A stretch of 44,272 nt of DNA, taken from positions 1 to 44,272 of IMG/VR virus record IMGVR_UViG_3300010299_000012; one strand, written 5' to 3'. How positions within the stretch are numbered: position 1 is the stretch's first letter; each line of letters opens with the position of its first letter. Both the position numbers and the translations under genes were made by a program. Source of the DNA: a virus. Below the pieces are notes generated by a model. That model searched no databases. It saw only the letters and a program-made list of their open reading frames with translations, and was not told where the DNA came from. Shown in pieces: positions 37,168-44,272 of the stretch.

Positions 37168-37482
37168 TTAAGTATTCATATTTCTATTTTTATTTAATAT
37201 GTCTATTAGGTTTAACAGTTTTGCACATTTTTCATACTCTTCTTCCTCCGTGTATTTTTTGATTGCATTTTCTATATTTGTGATATAACTTGCTTTTTTA
37301 ACAATGACTTGTAACTCAGTATTATCAAAAGAAAACAACTTAATGCTCTCGGGTATATGGTTAACAGTTATGTCCTCAGTAAACCTGATGAAGATTTGGT
37401 CTATATACTTTTTTATATTTTTTTTGAGGTCATCTTCAAGTAATTTGTTGTCACTTGGAATTTTTAGTATTTTTTCTTCCAT
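37168..37482 (-). CDS. Small protein with UVR-like C-terminal helix pair, unknown function
   Basis: The protein has 104 residues. The N-terminal part is charged and helical (LLEDDLKKNIKKYIDQIF). The C-terminal stretch IENAIKKYTEEEEYEKCAKL-LNLIDIL has the pattern of UVR-type helical hairpins (A..E.Y..C/A..L...I), which mediate protein contacts in UvrB/UvrC and Clp-related proteins. No catalytic residue is visible. It is the first gene on the minus strand, divergent from the 201 aa gene across a 42-base gap, and lies 40 bases before phoH. The function is unknown; the UVR resemblance is weak and by eye. Confidence 0.75.
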   Translation of the reverse strand: MEEKILKIPSDNKLLEDDLKKNIKKYIDQIFIRFTEDITVNHIPESIKLFSFDNTELQVIVKKASYITNIENAIKKYTEEEEYEKCAKLLNLIDILNKNRNMNT

Positions 37483-37524
37483 CTCTTATATAAGTATTTA
37501 ATGTACAATTAATTTTAAAACGTT

Positions 37525-38130
37525 ATGGCAAAATATTATCAAAGATATAAAAAGAGGGGTGTAATAAAATCTACATTTGAAGAGGTTCAAAGTTTAAAGA
37601 TAAATAATGAATTTGAACCCGGAGGTCAAATCGCAGACGACACCGATAATCAGAATGAACAAGCATTTAATACATTTGAATTAAAAGAAAATAATGAAAA
37701 TGAAGTAAAAAGGGCAGAAGAACTTAAAGAAATGCTTGAAAGTAGCAGAAAAGATGCTATTCAGAAAAGTGAGCAATCTAAGGTAGATGCAAAACCACAG
37801 GTTGAAAAACACGATGCTGAGTCTAATAATAGTAAAAAGGAATCTATGAGCCGTGAGGAGTTTCAAGTTACTACCGCAAAAAATTTAGGTTTTAAGGATA
37901 TGCCTTCCAATTTGGCACAATCATTATTAGCATGGACTAAAAGTGGCAGGCCTGTTGTCAATGCAAAACAATGGGAAACTCGTCTTTCAATATGCAGATC
38001 ATGTTCTTTTTGGTCGGAAAATAAAAATACCAATGTTGCTAAATGCATGAAGTGTGGATGTGGAAGTGGCAAATTACTACTCACTAGCAGTAAATGTCCA
38101 TTAACACCACCGAAGTGGGATTCGTTATAA
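37525..38130 (+). CDS. Putative zinc-binding protein with C-terminal cysteine cluster
   Basis: The protein has 201 residues. The first 110 are charged and probably disordered or helical (many Glu/Lys/Asn). Residues 153-192 hold six cysteines: C157, C160, C174, C177, C179 and C191, in the pattern CxxC...CxxCGC...KCP. I recognise this as a small zinc-ribbon type known from many phages (R..IC..C.......C..CGC....K......CP). Its function is unknown; zinc binding is inferred. It is the first plus-strand gene, divergent from the 104 aa gene, and no Shine-Dalgarno is evident. The following 58-base gap contains a weak inverted repeat and the lead of the ribbon-helix-helix gene. Confidence 0.82.
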   Translation: MAKYYQRYKKRGVIKSTFEEVQSLKINNEFEPGGQIADDTDNQNEQAFNTFELKENNENEVKRAEELKEMLESSRKDAIQKSEQSKVDAKPQVEKHDAESNNSKKESMSREEFQVTTAKNLGFKDMPSNLAQSLLAWTKSGRPVVNAKQWETRLSICRSCSFWSENKNTNVAKCMKCGCGSGKLLLTSSKCPLTPPKWDSL

Positions 38131-38188
38131 AATTAGTTTTTATAATTTTTTTTGATTAAAACTATTTTTCAGCAATATTTATGTATAA

Positions 38189-38386
38189 ATGAATGATGCA
38201 AACTATAAATTAACTACTGTCAAGGTACTATCTGACAAGTACAAAGAATTCAAAATTGAAACTCTAACCTCTGAAATGACACTTCAGAAGTTAGTTAATC
38301 GTGCAATACATTTATATCTCACAGATAACGAGTTTAAAGAACAGGTTGATGAAACAAATCCCATTCTTGACAATAAAAAATATTAG
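38189..38386 (+). CDS. Small ribbon-helix-helix DNA-binding protein
   Basis: The protein has 65 residues. The pattern KLTTVKVLSDKYKEFKIETL followed by TLQKLVNRAIHLYLTDNEFK fits the ribbon-helix-helix (Arc/CopG type) fold: one short strand carrying the DNA contacts, then two helices. Such proteins bind palindromic operators as dimers of dimers and usually repress nearby genes. Targets are unknown. The perfect 7-bp inverted repeat at 40884-40904 on the same strand is a conceivable site (speculative). No Shine-Dalgarno precedes the ATG; ATATTTAT lies 7 bases upstream. A sigma70-like promoter for the next gene lies directly after the stop. Confidence 0.75.
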   Translation: MNDANYKLTTVKVLSDKYKEFKIETLTSEMTLQKLVNRAIHLYLTDNEFKEQVDETNPILDNKKY

Positions 38387-38415
38387 TTGACTTATTGACA
38401 TAATTTTTGTACGAT
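38387..38415 (+). promoter_or_regulatory. Sigma70-like promoter for the glycosyltransferase run
   Basis: TTGACT (38387-38392) and TACGAT (38410-38415) are separated by 17 bases. Transcription would start at about 38422, one base before the ATG at 38423, so the message would be leaderless or nearly so. No Shine-Dalgarno is present. A second TTGACA at 38395 has no suitable -10 partner. Confidence 0.5.
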
Positions 38416-38422
38416 ACATTTA

Positions 38423-39676
38423 ATGAAACCAAATGTATTGTTAATTGGGGATGACATAAGATACCCAAGTGGTGTAGCAAATATATGCAAAGACATAATA
38501 GTCAACACATTGAATGACTTCAATTGGATACAATTGGCATCAAAAACAAATCATCCAGAAAATGGAAAAGTTGTAGATGTTAGTAAGTCGTTGGACCAAA
38601 TGTACAATACATCTGGTAGTTATGTAAGATTGTATTGCAATAATAATTATGGCAATGAATCACTTGTAGAGGGAATTTGTAAAGCAGAAAAGATTGATGC
38701 TATTCTACATATGTCAGACCCGAGGTTCTATAAGTGGTTGTATGCAATCGAAAATAAAATTCGCAGAACTACACCAATTTGCTATTACCATGTGTGGGAC
38801 AACTTCCCTACTCCATTTTTTAATAAAGGCATTTACCATAGTTGTAATTGGATTGGTTGTATAAGCAAACTAACACATCAGGTGGTTCAAGAGGTCACAG
38901 ACGGAAAAGTTTCATGTGATTATGTTCCACATGGAGTAGACCTAAATATATTTAAGAAACAAGAAGATAAGTTTTCAACAGAGTCACGAAGCAATCTTTT
39001 AAGTGAAGGATGTGAATTTTGCTTTTTATGTAATAATGTAAACATGAGAAGAAAGCAACTACCTGTTGTTATGGAAGCATTTGATAAAATGTGTAACACT
39101 CTCCCCAAGTCAGAATCTAAACACATATTGATGATGATACACACAAATCAAGTCGGTCAAAATAAACACGACATTATTAAGATGTGTGATAACTTATTTA
39201 ATGATAGTAATATATTATTTTCTACGACCAAGGTTAGTCCAGAAATTTTATCTCAAATGTATAATACTGCAAGTGTTACCGTAAATGCTTCGTGTAACGA
39301 AGGATTTGGACTTGCAACATTAGAATCACTTGCGTGTGAAACACCTATAATATGTAATCGCACAGGTGGATTGCTTGATCAAATTGACAACAATAATACA
39401 TGGGGCATTGGTGTAGAACCCACACTTAGACATTTGACCGGTGATGGAACTACCAATTACTTATATGAAGATTATGTATCTTCCGATGCACTTGCATCTG
39501 CTATGATAACTCTATATCAGGATAAGGACAAACTTAACGAGAAGGGTAAACTTGGAAGGGAATATGTTGAAAGCAATTTTTCTGTGGAACAAATGGTTAA
39601 CGGAATTAAGAATGGTATTAATAAAAGCATAGATTCATTTAAACCGTCTCCCAAGTATAGATTTGAAAAGATATGA
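38423..39676 (+). CDS. Glycosyltransferase, GT4-like (GT-B fold)
   Basis: The protein has 417 residues. The N-terminal domain starts VLLIGDDIRYPSGVANICKD, with the glycine-rich loop of GT-B enzymes. The C-terminal domain has the GT4 signature EGFGLATLESLACETPIICN at about 292-311, including the E-x7-E pair that contacts the nucleotide-sugar, followed by RTGG. This is a retaining glycosyltransferase by family. Donor and acceptor cannot be read from sequence. It is the first gene of the plus-strand sugar block. It has its own promoter and ends in a 4-bp ATGA overlap with the next GT4-like gene, so the two are probably co-translated and act in one pathway. Confidence 0.9.
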   Translation: MKPNVLLIGDDIRYPSGVANICKDIIVNTLNDFNWIQLASKTNHPENGKVVDVSKSLDQMYNTSGSYVRLYCNNNYGNESLVEGICKAEKIDAILHMSDPRFYKWLYAIENKIRRTTPICYYHVWDNFPTPFFNKGIYHSCNWIGCISKLTHQVVQEVTDGKVSCDYVPHGVDLNIFKKQEDKFSTESRSNLLSEGCEFCFLCNNVNMRRKQLPVVMEAFDKMCNTLPKSESKHILMMIHTNQVGQNKHDIIKMCDNLFNDSNILFSTTKVSPEILSQMYNTASVTVNASCNEGFGLATLESLACETPIICNRTGGLLDQIDNNNTWGIGVEPTLRHLTGDGTTNYLYEDYVSSDALASAMITLYQDKDKLNEKGKLGREYVESNFSVEQMVNGIKNGINKSIDSFKPSPKYRFEKI

Positions 39677-40869
39677 GCAAAGATAAAAAACGAATTTTAT
39701 ATGTATCTCCATTATTATCAAGAAGTGGTTATGGAGACCATGCCCGTGAAATTGCATCTGTATTATACAACAAGTTTTCATCACATGAACTTAAATTCGC
39801 AATTACACCTTGGGGTAGCAATCCACAAACAGGACTAAACAAAGAACTAAGTGAAAAGTATAAACCACATTTTATAAACGAAAAAGATCATTACACAGGA
39901 TGTGATGTATATATCCAGCTCGGACTCCCCACCGAATTTAAGAAGGTAGGTTCAGATATAAATATTGGAATTACTGCCGGTGTTGAAGTTGACTATGTGC
40001 CATCTAGTATGCTAAACGGTTGCAATCAAATGGATCATATAATAGTTCCATCCAATTTTACAAAAGAAACTTTTGAAAACTCCTACAAAGAAAACGAAAT
40101 AGACAAAACTACTAAAATTTCTGTAATCGCAGAAAGTGCGTCATTTGAATTTTACCAAGATTCAGAATCAAGCAGTTGCATCAGTGAGTTAAATGAAATC
40201 AAAGAAGATTTTTGTTTTCTTTCGGTTGGTCAATGGATCACAAGTGAATCTGATGACGGAGGTAGAAAAAATATTGAGTCACTCATAGAATCTTTTATAA
40301 AAGCATTTAATAACACAGACGACAAACCTGCATTGGTCTTAAAGACATCTGGATCAAATTTTAGTATAAGTGATTATTTTGAAATATCCAACAAAATAAA
40401 AAGTATAATTGAAGAACATCCGTCTCAGAGTAGACCAAGTATTTATCTTTTACATGGGGATATAAGTGAATCAGAAATACACTCCGTTTATACTCATCCA
40501 AAAATTAAAGCATTTATTTCTCACACAAAAGGAGAAGGATTCGGTAGACCTATCTTAGAAGCAACTTTATGTGGACTACCAGTTCTTGCAACAAAATGGT
40601 CAGGACATCTTGACATTATAGACAAAAAAAATTCTATTTTATTACCTGGTAAGTTGACCAACATTACAAAAGAAACATCTTTGTTTAGTACAAAAGCAAA
40701 ATGGATGGTGGTTGATAAAGAAGTATCTTCTCAAAAAATTAAAGATGTATATCAGAACTACGATAAGTACAACACAAAAGCAGTTAAATTAAAAGAAATT
40801 AATAAAAGTAAATTTGATATTAATAAAATATCCTCGTTGTACGAGAGTTTATTCAATCAATATATTTAG
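39673..40869 (+). CDS. Glycosyltransferase, GT4-like (GT-B fold)
   Basis: The protein has 398 residues. It begins RILYVSPLLSRSGYGDHARE, the N-terminal GT-B loop, and contains the GT4 donor-binding motif GEGFGRPILEATLCGLPVLA at about 286-306, followed by WSGHLDII. The intermediate part (VILKTSG-type strand, YLLHGDISESEIHSVY) fits the usual core. It overlaps the 417 aa GT4 gene by 4 bp (ATGA). The two are only moderately alike, so they are probably different specificities within one glycan pathway and not a recent duplication. The acceptor is unknown. Confidence 0.9.
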   Translation: MSKDKKRILYVSPLLSRSGYGDHAREIASVLYNKFSSHELKFAITPWGSNPQTGLNKELSEKYKPHFINEKDHYTGCDVYIQLGLPTEFKKVGSDINIGITAGVEVDYVPSSMLNGCNQMDHIIVPSNFTKETFENSYKENEIDKTTKISVIAESASFEFYQDSESSSCISELNEIKEDFCFLSVGQWITSESDDGGRKNIESLIESFIKAFNNTDDKPALVLKTSGSNFSISDYFEISNKIKSIIEEHPSQSRPSIYLLHGDISESEIHSVYTHPKIKAFISHTKGEGFGRPILEATLCGLPVLATKWSGHLDIIDKKNSILLPGKLTNITKETSLFSTKAKWMVVDKEVSSQKIKDVYQNYDKYNTKAVKLKEINKSKFDINKISSLYESLFNQYI

Positions 40870-40883
40870 CATAATATATACAC

Positions 40884-40904
40884 CACTTGATATATATTCA
40901 AGTG
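40884..40904 (+). repeat. Perfect 7-bp inverted repeat over the start of the 250 aa gene
   Basis: CACTTGA-TATATAT-TCAAGTG: 7-bp arms around a 7-base AT spacer. It sits in the 17-base gap after the 398 aa gene and covers both candidate start codons (TTG at 40887, GTG at 40902) of the next gene. It could be an operator or an RNA hairpin that hides the start. It is too short and has no T run to be a terminator. Confidence 0.6.
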
Positions 40905-41639
40905 AGTTATTACAAAAATTATTTAAGAAAGTGTGTGGGTGGTTCTCTCAGAATTCAACGTTCTAAAATAAAACCAGGACAGATTGTTTCATTCATGTAC
41001 ACAAGTGATACTCCCGCACCACTTGGAAGAGAAAAAAGAAGAAAATACTTTCGTCTTGTATTTGCATTAAATACATTTCGTGGTGGTATGGGTCGAAACA
41101 AACTTCACGGATTAACACTTGAATTTATACCTTGGGGTATATTCAAAGACTTTCTAAGAAGAATTTTAGTAAAAGATACAATTTCACTAATTAAAAGAAG
41201 GTATGATGTTGTTGCTCCTGTGAACCAACTAATTAATCGCCCACGACCTTTCTATGAAACTCATGTTAAAAAGTTAACAAAATACAATTGCTATCGTACT
41301 TACATAATAAACGATATGTCAAATGTAAAGGTTACCTACCTTGATTTTAGAACACTATTCAGTGATCATGATAATAAAGATACATTAATTACCGAACAAG
41401 ATTTAATTAAGGATATTTCACAAGAACGATTAATTTTAGAAAATGCGATTGGTATGAAACTCAATAAATTAAACATAAAAGAATTTAATAGAATCATAAA
41501 AGACAGATTTGGAACGGTTAGAAACTTCCTGAAAGAATATAAAGAAATTGAAGACTTTGCGGACAAATACGATAATAAAAATAAACTTAAAAGGTACGGA
41601 GATGACGAATTAAATATGTATGGGGATGGTAAGTTATGA
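40887..41639 (+). CDS. Conserved phage protein of unknown function, start uncertain
   Basis: The longest reading is 250 residues from TTG at 40887. GTG at 40902 (245 residues) is as likely, and there is no in-frame ATG before codon 37. Neither start has a Shine-Dalgarno. The core IKPGQIVSFMYTSD, RKYFRLVFALNTF and LHGLTLEFIPWGIFKDFLRR resembles a T4-like phage family with a 'PG-x-I/L-V-x-F...LHGLNL-x-Y' pattern whose role I cannot name. The C-terminus is helical and lysine-rich. It is the only non-glycosyltransferase gene in this plus-strand run. It overlaps the next gene by 4 bp (ATGA, 41636-41639). The frame is clearly coding. Confidence 0.75.
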   Translation: MIYIQVSYYKNYLRKCVGGSLRIQRSKIKPGQIVSFMYTSDTPAPLGREKRRKYFRLVFALNTFRGGMGRNKLHGLTLEFIPWGIFKDFLRRILVKDTISLIKRRYDVVAPVNQLINRPRPFYETHVKKLTKYNCYRTYIINDMSNVKVTYLDFRTLFSDHDNKDTLITEQDLIKDISQERLILENAIGMKLNKLNIKEFNRIIKDRFGTVRNFLKEYKEIEDFADKYDNKNKLKRYGDDELNMYGDGKL

Positions 41640-42262
41640 ACATTAGTTTTGCAATTTGTACCCACAATGAAACAGACTCACTTCGCAAGTTAATAAACAG
41701 AATATTAGAACTTAAACGTGAAAACGATGAAATTGTAATACTAGATGACTTCTCTGAGAATAAAGAAACACTTGAAATTATACAGAATCACAATCACCGA
41801 CAACATAGGCTCAACGGAAACTATGGTGTGCATAAAAATAAACTAAATGATATGTGTGAAAAAGATTTCATTTTTCAGTTTGATGCAGATGAATTGCCAA
41901 CTGAACCTCTCATCAAAAATGCACACGACATAATAGTTAAAAAACAAAATAAAGATTTAATAAAAATACCTAGAGTAAATTATGTACATGGTATAACAGA
42001 ATTGCATCTTAAAAAATGGAACTGGAAAAGAGACCATCTAAATAGAATTAATTATCCAGACTTTCAAACCAGACTTTTTAAAAATGATAAACGAATAAGA
42101 TGGACCCGAGCAGTTCATGAGATTATTACAGGACATCATTATATGGACATCATTGAACCAAATACATTTCATGAAATAATACACATCAAGGACATTAAGA
42201 CTCAAGAAGAATCCAACGCAAGATATCATAGAAACTACGATCAAAGCTATGAAAAGTTATGA
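41636..42262 (+). CDS. Glycosyltransferase family 2 (GT-A), compact
   Basis: The protein has 208 residues. It starts ISFAICTHNETDSLRKLI, the GT2 first strand and nucleotide-binding loop, with EIVILDDFS at about 32-40 and the metal site FQFDADELP at about 80-88. The C-terminal half (WNWKRDHLNRINYPDFQTRL, then VHEIITGHHY) resembles the acceptor region of lipopolysaccharide core GT2 enzymes related to WaaE/KdtX (by eye). At 208 residues it is shorter than usual but includes all the core motifs. It overlaps its neighbours on both sides by 4 bp (ATGA), so it is part of a translationally coupled set. Confidence 0.85.
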   Translation: MNISFAICTHNETDSLRKLINRILELKRENDEIVILDDFSENKETLEIIQNHNHRQHRLNGNYGVHKNKLNDMCEKDFIFQFDADELPTEPLIKNAHDIIVKKQNKDLIKIPRVNYVHGITELHLKKWNWKRDHLNRINYPDFQTRLFKNDKRIRWTRAVHEIITGHHYMDIIEPNTFHEIIHIKDIKTQEESNARYHRNYDQSYEKL

Positions 42263-43890
42263 ATACATCAGACATAGCATTTGTGGTTTGTTATTTCAAT
42301 CCACTTAATTATTTATCAAAATATTTAAATTTTTTATTATTCTACGATAAAATACAAACACATCCTGATGTGAAAATTATTTTTGTAGAATCATACACAC
42401 GAAAGTGTAAACTTAGAATTAACAAAAATGTAGGAGATGTTGTGTCTTTTAAAAACGAATCATTTTTTTGGAAAAAAGAAAATCTTCTAAACATTGGTAT
42501 CACAAAACTAATGAAAGAGTACAAATATGTAGGTTGGTTAGATTCGGATATTATATTTCAAGACGATAACTGGATCCAAAAAATAAAAAATGAATTAAGA
42601 ACACATGATATTGTACAAGTTACAAATACAATTAACAAAGAAAAAAGCAACGGAAAAACAATTTGCGTAAAATCAATGACATCTTACTACAAACATGGAA
42701 TTATAGATATAAAAAATACACTCAATAGAATTGGTGAACCGGGTTATGGTTATGTGTATAATAAAGACATACTAAACACCAAAAAACCTTTGTATGATAA
42801 ATGCATATGTGGTGGTGGTGACTACCTAAACTTGCTTGGTTTTATTAAAAGTGAGGATTTTATTAACAAAATAAAAGATAACCAAGAACGAATTTTCGGT
42901 TCAAATAAAAATATGCAAATAAATTATATAGAATGGTATAACGAAAATAATAAAACAAAAACTATTGGATGTGCAGATAATACAATTCTTGTAAAGTACC
43001 ACGGAACTCAGGTGAATAGAAAATATTACACCCGTGATATAATACCGAGTAAATTAAGTTTCATTCCCGAAAAAGACACCTCTTATTCAAATTCAGGTGA
43101 ATTACTTCTAAATCGTGCGGATATAAGTTGTGCAATTAAAAAGTATTTTGAATCACGAAACGAAGATGACTTTTTACTAAATTCAAGAAACCATGAACAA
43201 TTTAAAAATAAATACAAATCACTGATTACTAAATACTCCAAAACTAAAAACAATGAGTTGCCATTAGAATACCTGACCAAAGTGAATATGCAGGTAATTA
43301 AAAAAGAAAAACCAAAGATATTAGGAAACCACTTTGTGTGTGTAAAATTAAAATCAGATATTAAGTTTTCTGACTTTTACAAAGAAAATGTAACAATCAT
43401 AAATGAACTTGATAATGCTAATAAACTTACTTACGAACAATATTATATTAGGTTTATTATTAACAATTATGACAGCATAAAAAGTAATATCTTTTTCGTG
43501 AATGATAAAATGTCACATGAAAATTTTGAAAATAAAAAAAATATAATAAGTCAATTTAATAAGGATATTGTATTGCGACCCGATCTACATATTAAAGAAG
43601 ACAATACCCACATAACTCGTTCAAACCTAAATTTCAAACAATGGATTGCAGTGTTTATTAAAACAAAAACAATAAAGTACCAGGTGGTAAATAATGATGT
43701 AAAGTTAATAGATAGTCATTTGCACAAATATATATCCTACTCAGATTCTTCAAACTATTATATATCGGGAGAATCTATATTAAAAAACAGTAAGGATTAT
43801 TACACCAAAATTTATAATTTTTTAGAAAAAAGGAACAATCAAGAAAATTTAATGTACTTAAAGTTAAGTTTTAGATTATTATTTAAATGA
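42259..43890 (+). CDS. GT-A-like glycosyltransferase fused to a second domain of DUF3431-like type
   Basis: The protein has 543 residues. Residues about 1-270 look like a GT-A domain: IAFVVCYFNPLNYLSKYL, KKENLLNIGITKLM, the DxD site GWLDSDIIFQ at about 92-101, then a Gly-rich CICGGGDYLN acceptor segment. After a linker, residues about 360-500 contain TYEQYYIRFIINNYDSIKSN and IFFVNDKM. This resembles DUF3431-type glycan-linked domains (a YL-x-I/F-I-I-x-N/H-Y-D pattern), moderate by eye. This suggests a two-domain enzyme, perhaps with two activities on one glycan. It is joined to both neighbours by 4-bp overlaps. Donor and acceptor are unknown. Confidence 0.8.
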   Translation: MNTSDIAFVVCYFNPLNYLSKYLNFLLFYDKIQTHPDVKIIFVESYTRKCKLRINKNVGDVVSFKNESFFWKKENLLNIGITKLMKEYKYVGWLDSDIIFQDDNWIQKIKNELRTHDIVQVTNTINKEKSNGKTICVKSMTSYYKHGIIDIKNTLNRIGEPGYGYVYNKDILNTKKPLYDKCICGGGDYLNLLGFIKSEDFINKIKDNQERIFGSNKNMQINYIEWYNENNKTKTIGCADNTILVKYHGTQVNRKYYTRDIIPSKLSFIPEKDTSYSNSGELLLNRADISCAIKKYFESRNEDDFLLNSRNHEQFKNKYKSLITKYSKTKNNELPLEYLTKVNMQVIKKEKPKILGNHFVCVKLKSDIKFSDFYKENVTIINELDNANKLTYEQYYIRFIINNYDSIKSNIFFVNDKMSHENFENKKNIISQFNKDIVLRPDLHIKEDNTHITRSNLNFKQWIAVFIKTKTIKYQVVNNDVKLIDSHLHKYISYSDSSNYYISGESILKNSKDYYTKIYNFLEKRNNQENLMYLKLSFRLLFK

Positions 43891-44272
43891 ATTATATTGC
43901 TATACATTTATTTCCACATGAGGTTTATGATTATCAACGCATAATAACACAACTCAATAAAAGCATTAAACAGGTTGATAAACCTGATAATTTCAAAATA
44001 ATTAGTTATCTAAATAGCAACCCGAGTATTATATGCAAGGAATCATACAATCACCCCAATCTGAGTAATTTAATAGACTTGCATTTAGCAGTTTCAATTG
44101 AATCAAAAATTGTTGTACAACTTCTTGATACAGATGCAAAAATACTTGGAGTAAATGACTTTAGAAGAAAAATATTATCAATAACAAATGACAATGACTA
44201 CATAACTTTTCTTGATTGTGATATACACTTTACACTTAATATTTTAGAATCAATAGAGTTTACTACAAATAA
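43887..44272 (+). CDS. Partial glycosyltransferase-like protein (GT-A), 3' end outside the window
   Basis: The ATG at 43887 overlaps the previous stop by 4 bp (ATGA), and the frame stays open for 128 codons to the window edge. The protein begins MNYIAIHLFPHEVYDYQRII. Near residues 104-114 it has YITFLDCDIHF, a DxD-type metal site after a hydrophobic strand, as in GT-A enzymes, and a segment IDLHLAVSI before it. It is probably another glycosyltransferase of the same series; the rest is missing, so confidence in the family is moderate. Confidence 0.7.
   Translation, partial: MNYIAIHLFPHEVYDYQRIITQLNKSIKQVDKPDNFKIISYLNSNPSIICKESYNHPNLSNLIDLHLAVSIESKIVVQLLDTDAKILGVNDFRRKILSITNDNDYITFLDCDIHFTLNILESIEFTTN

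Noticed and set aside
38134-38169. Possible terminator after the 201 aa gene (TAGTTTT ... AAAACTA then T run)
   Set aside because: The stem is seven A/T-rich pairs around a 17-base loop, too weak to call; left as a remote possibility.
1-44272. Diversity-generating retroelement acting on the fibre genes
   Set aside because: No reverse transcriptase and no template/variable repeat pair was seen in this window.
1-44272. tRNA genes, integrase or IS elements
   Set aside because: No cloverleaf-like segment, recombinase motif or terminal inverted repeat was noticed in the gaps, all of which are short.

Overview
This window is part of the genome of a large, AT-rich, tailed T4-like phage (myovirus). 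A marine host of the cyanophage/pelagiphage type is plausible but not proven. The assignment rests on a T4-type baseplate set in order (gp5-like hub, gp25-like wedge, gp6-like wedge), a gp55-like late sigma factor, PhoH, a phage-type HSP20 and many large virion proteins. No host gene, tRNA, integrase, IS element or CRISPR array is visible. Genes are tightly packed, with many TAATG and ATGA overlaps, and the standard genetic code is used.

Layout: everything from 1 to 37482 lies on the minus strand, so it is transcribed from right to left. In that direction it starts with a small UVR-like protein and PhoH (37482-36384). Next come three virion or adhesin proteins (584, 125 and 702 aa; 36319-32058), a family-2 glycosyltransferase, an HD-domain hydrolase and HSP20 with its own promoter and terminator. 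A membrane/coiled-coil protein (364 aa) follows, then a small membrane protein and the gp55-like sigma factor. The baseplate block follows: a 134 aa protein, gp5-like hub, 138 aa protein, gp25, gp6, a DNRLRE-domain protein and a 198 aa coiled-coil protein. A giant 3414 aa tail/baseplate protein comes next, then a LamG-like protein and three further virion proteins, one carrying dockerin-like and FG-GAP-like repeats. A partial gene runs off the left edge.

At 37483-37524 the strand switches. The plus strand encodes a cysteine-rich putative zinc protein, a ribbon-helix-helix regulator and a run of glycosyltransferases (417, 398, 208, 543 aa and a partial one) plus one conserved unknown. These genes are mostly joined by 4-bp ATGA overlaps and run off the right edge. 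With the minus-strand enzyme this makes six putative glycosyltransferases.

The most notable signal is at 28130-28191. The 364 aa membrane protein ends on a run of ten A's, preceded by a Shine-Dalgarno-like GGAG at dnaX-like spacing. The -1 frame stays open for another 240 codons with no start codon before its last quarter. A -1 slip (ribosomal or transcriptional) would give a 602 aa protein with a long Pro/Thr/Ser repeat stalk. A homopolymer error in the assembly is the main alternative. Other leads are the dockerin/FG-GAP tail protein, divergent repeats inside the 3414 aa protein, a module shared by two structural proteins, and a recurrent ATATTTAT motif in front of genes.
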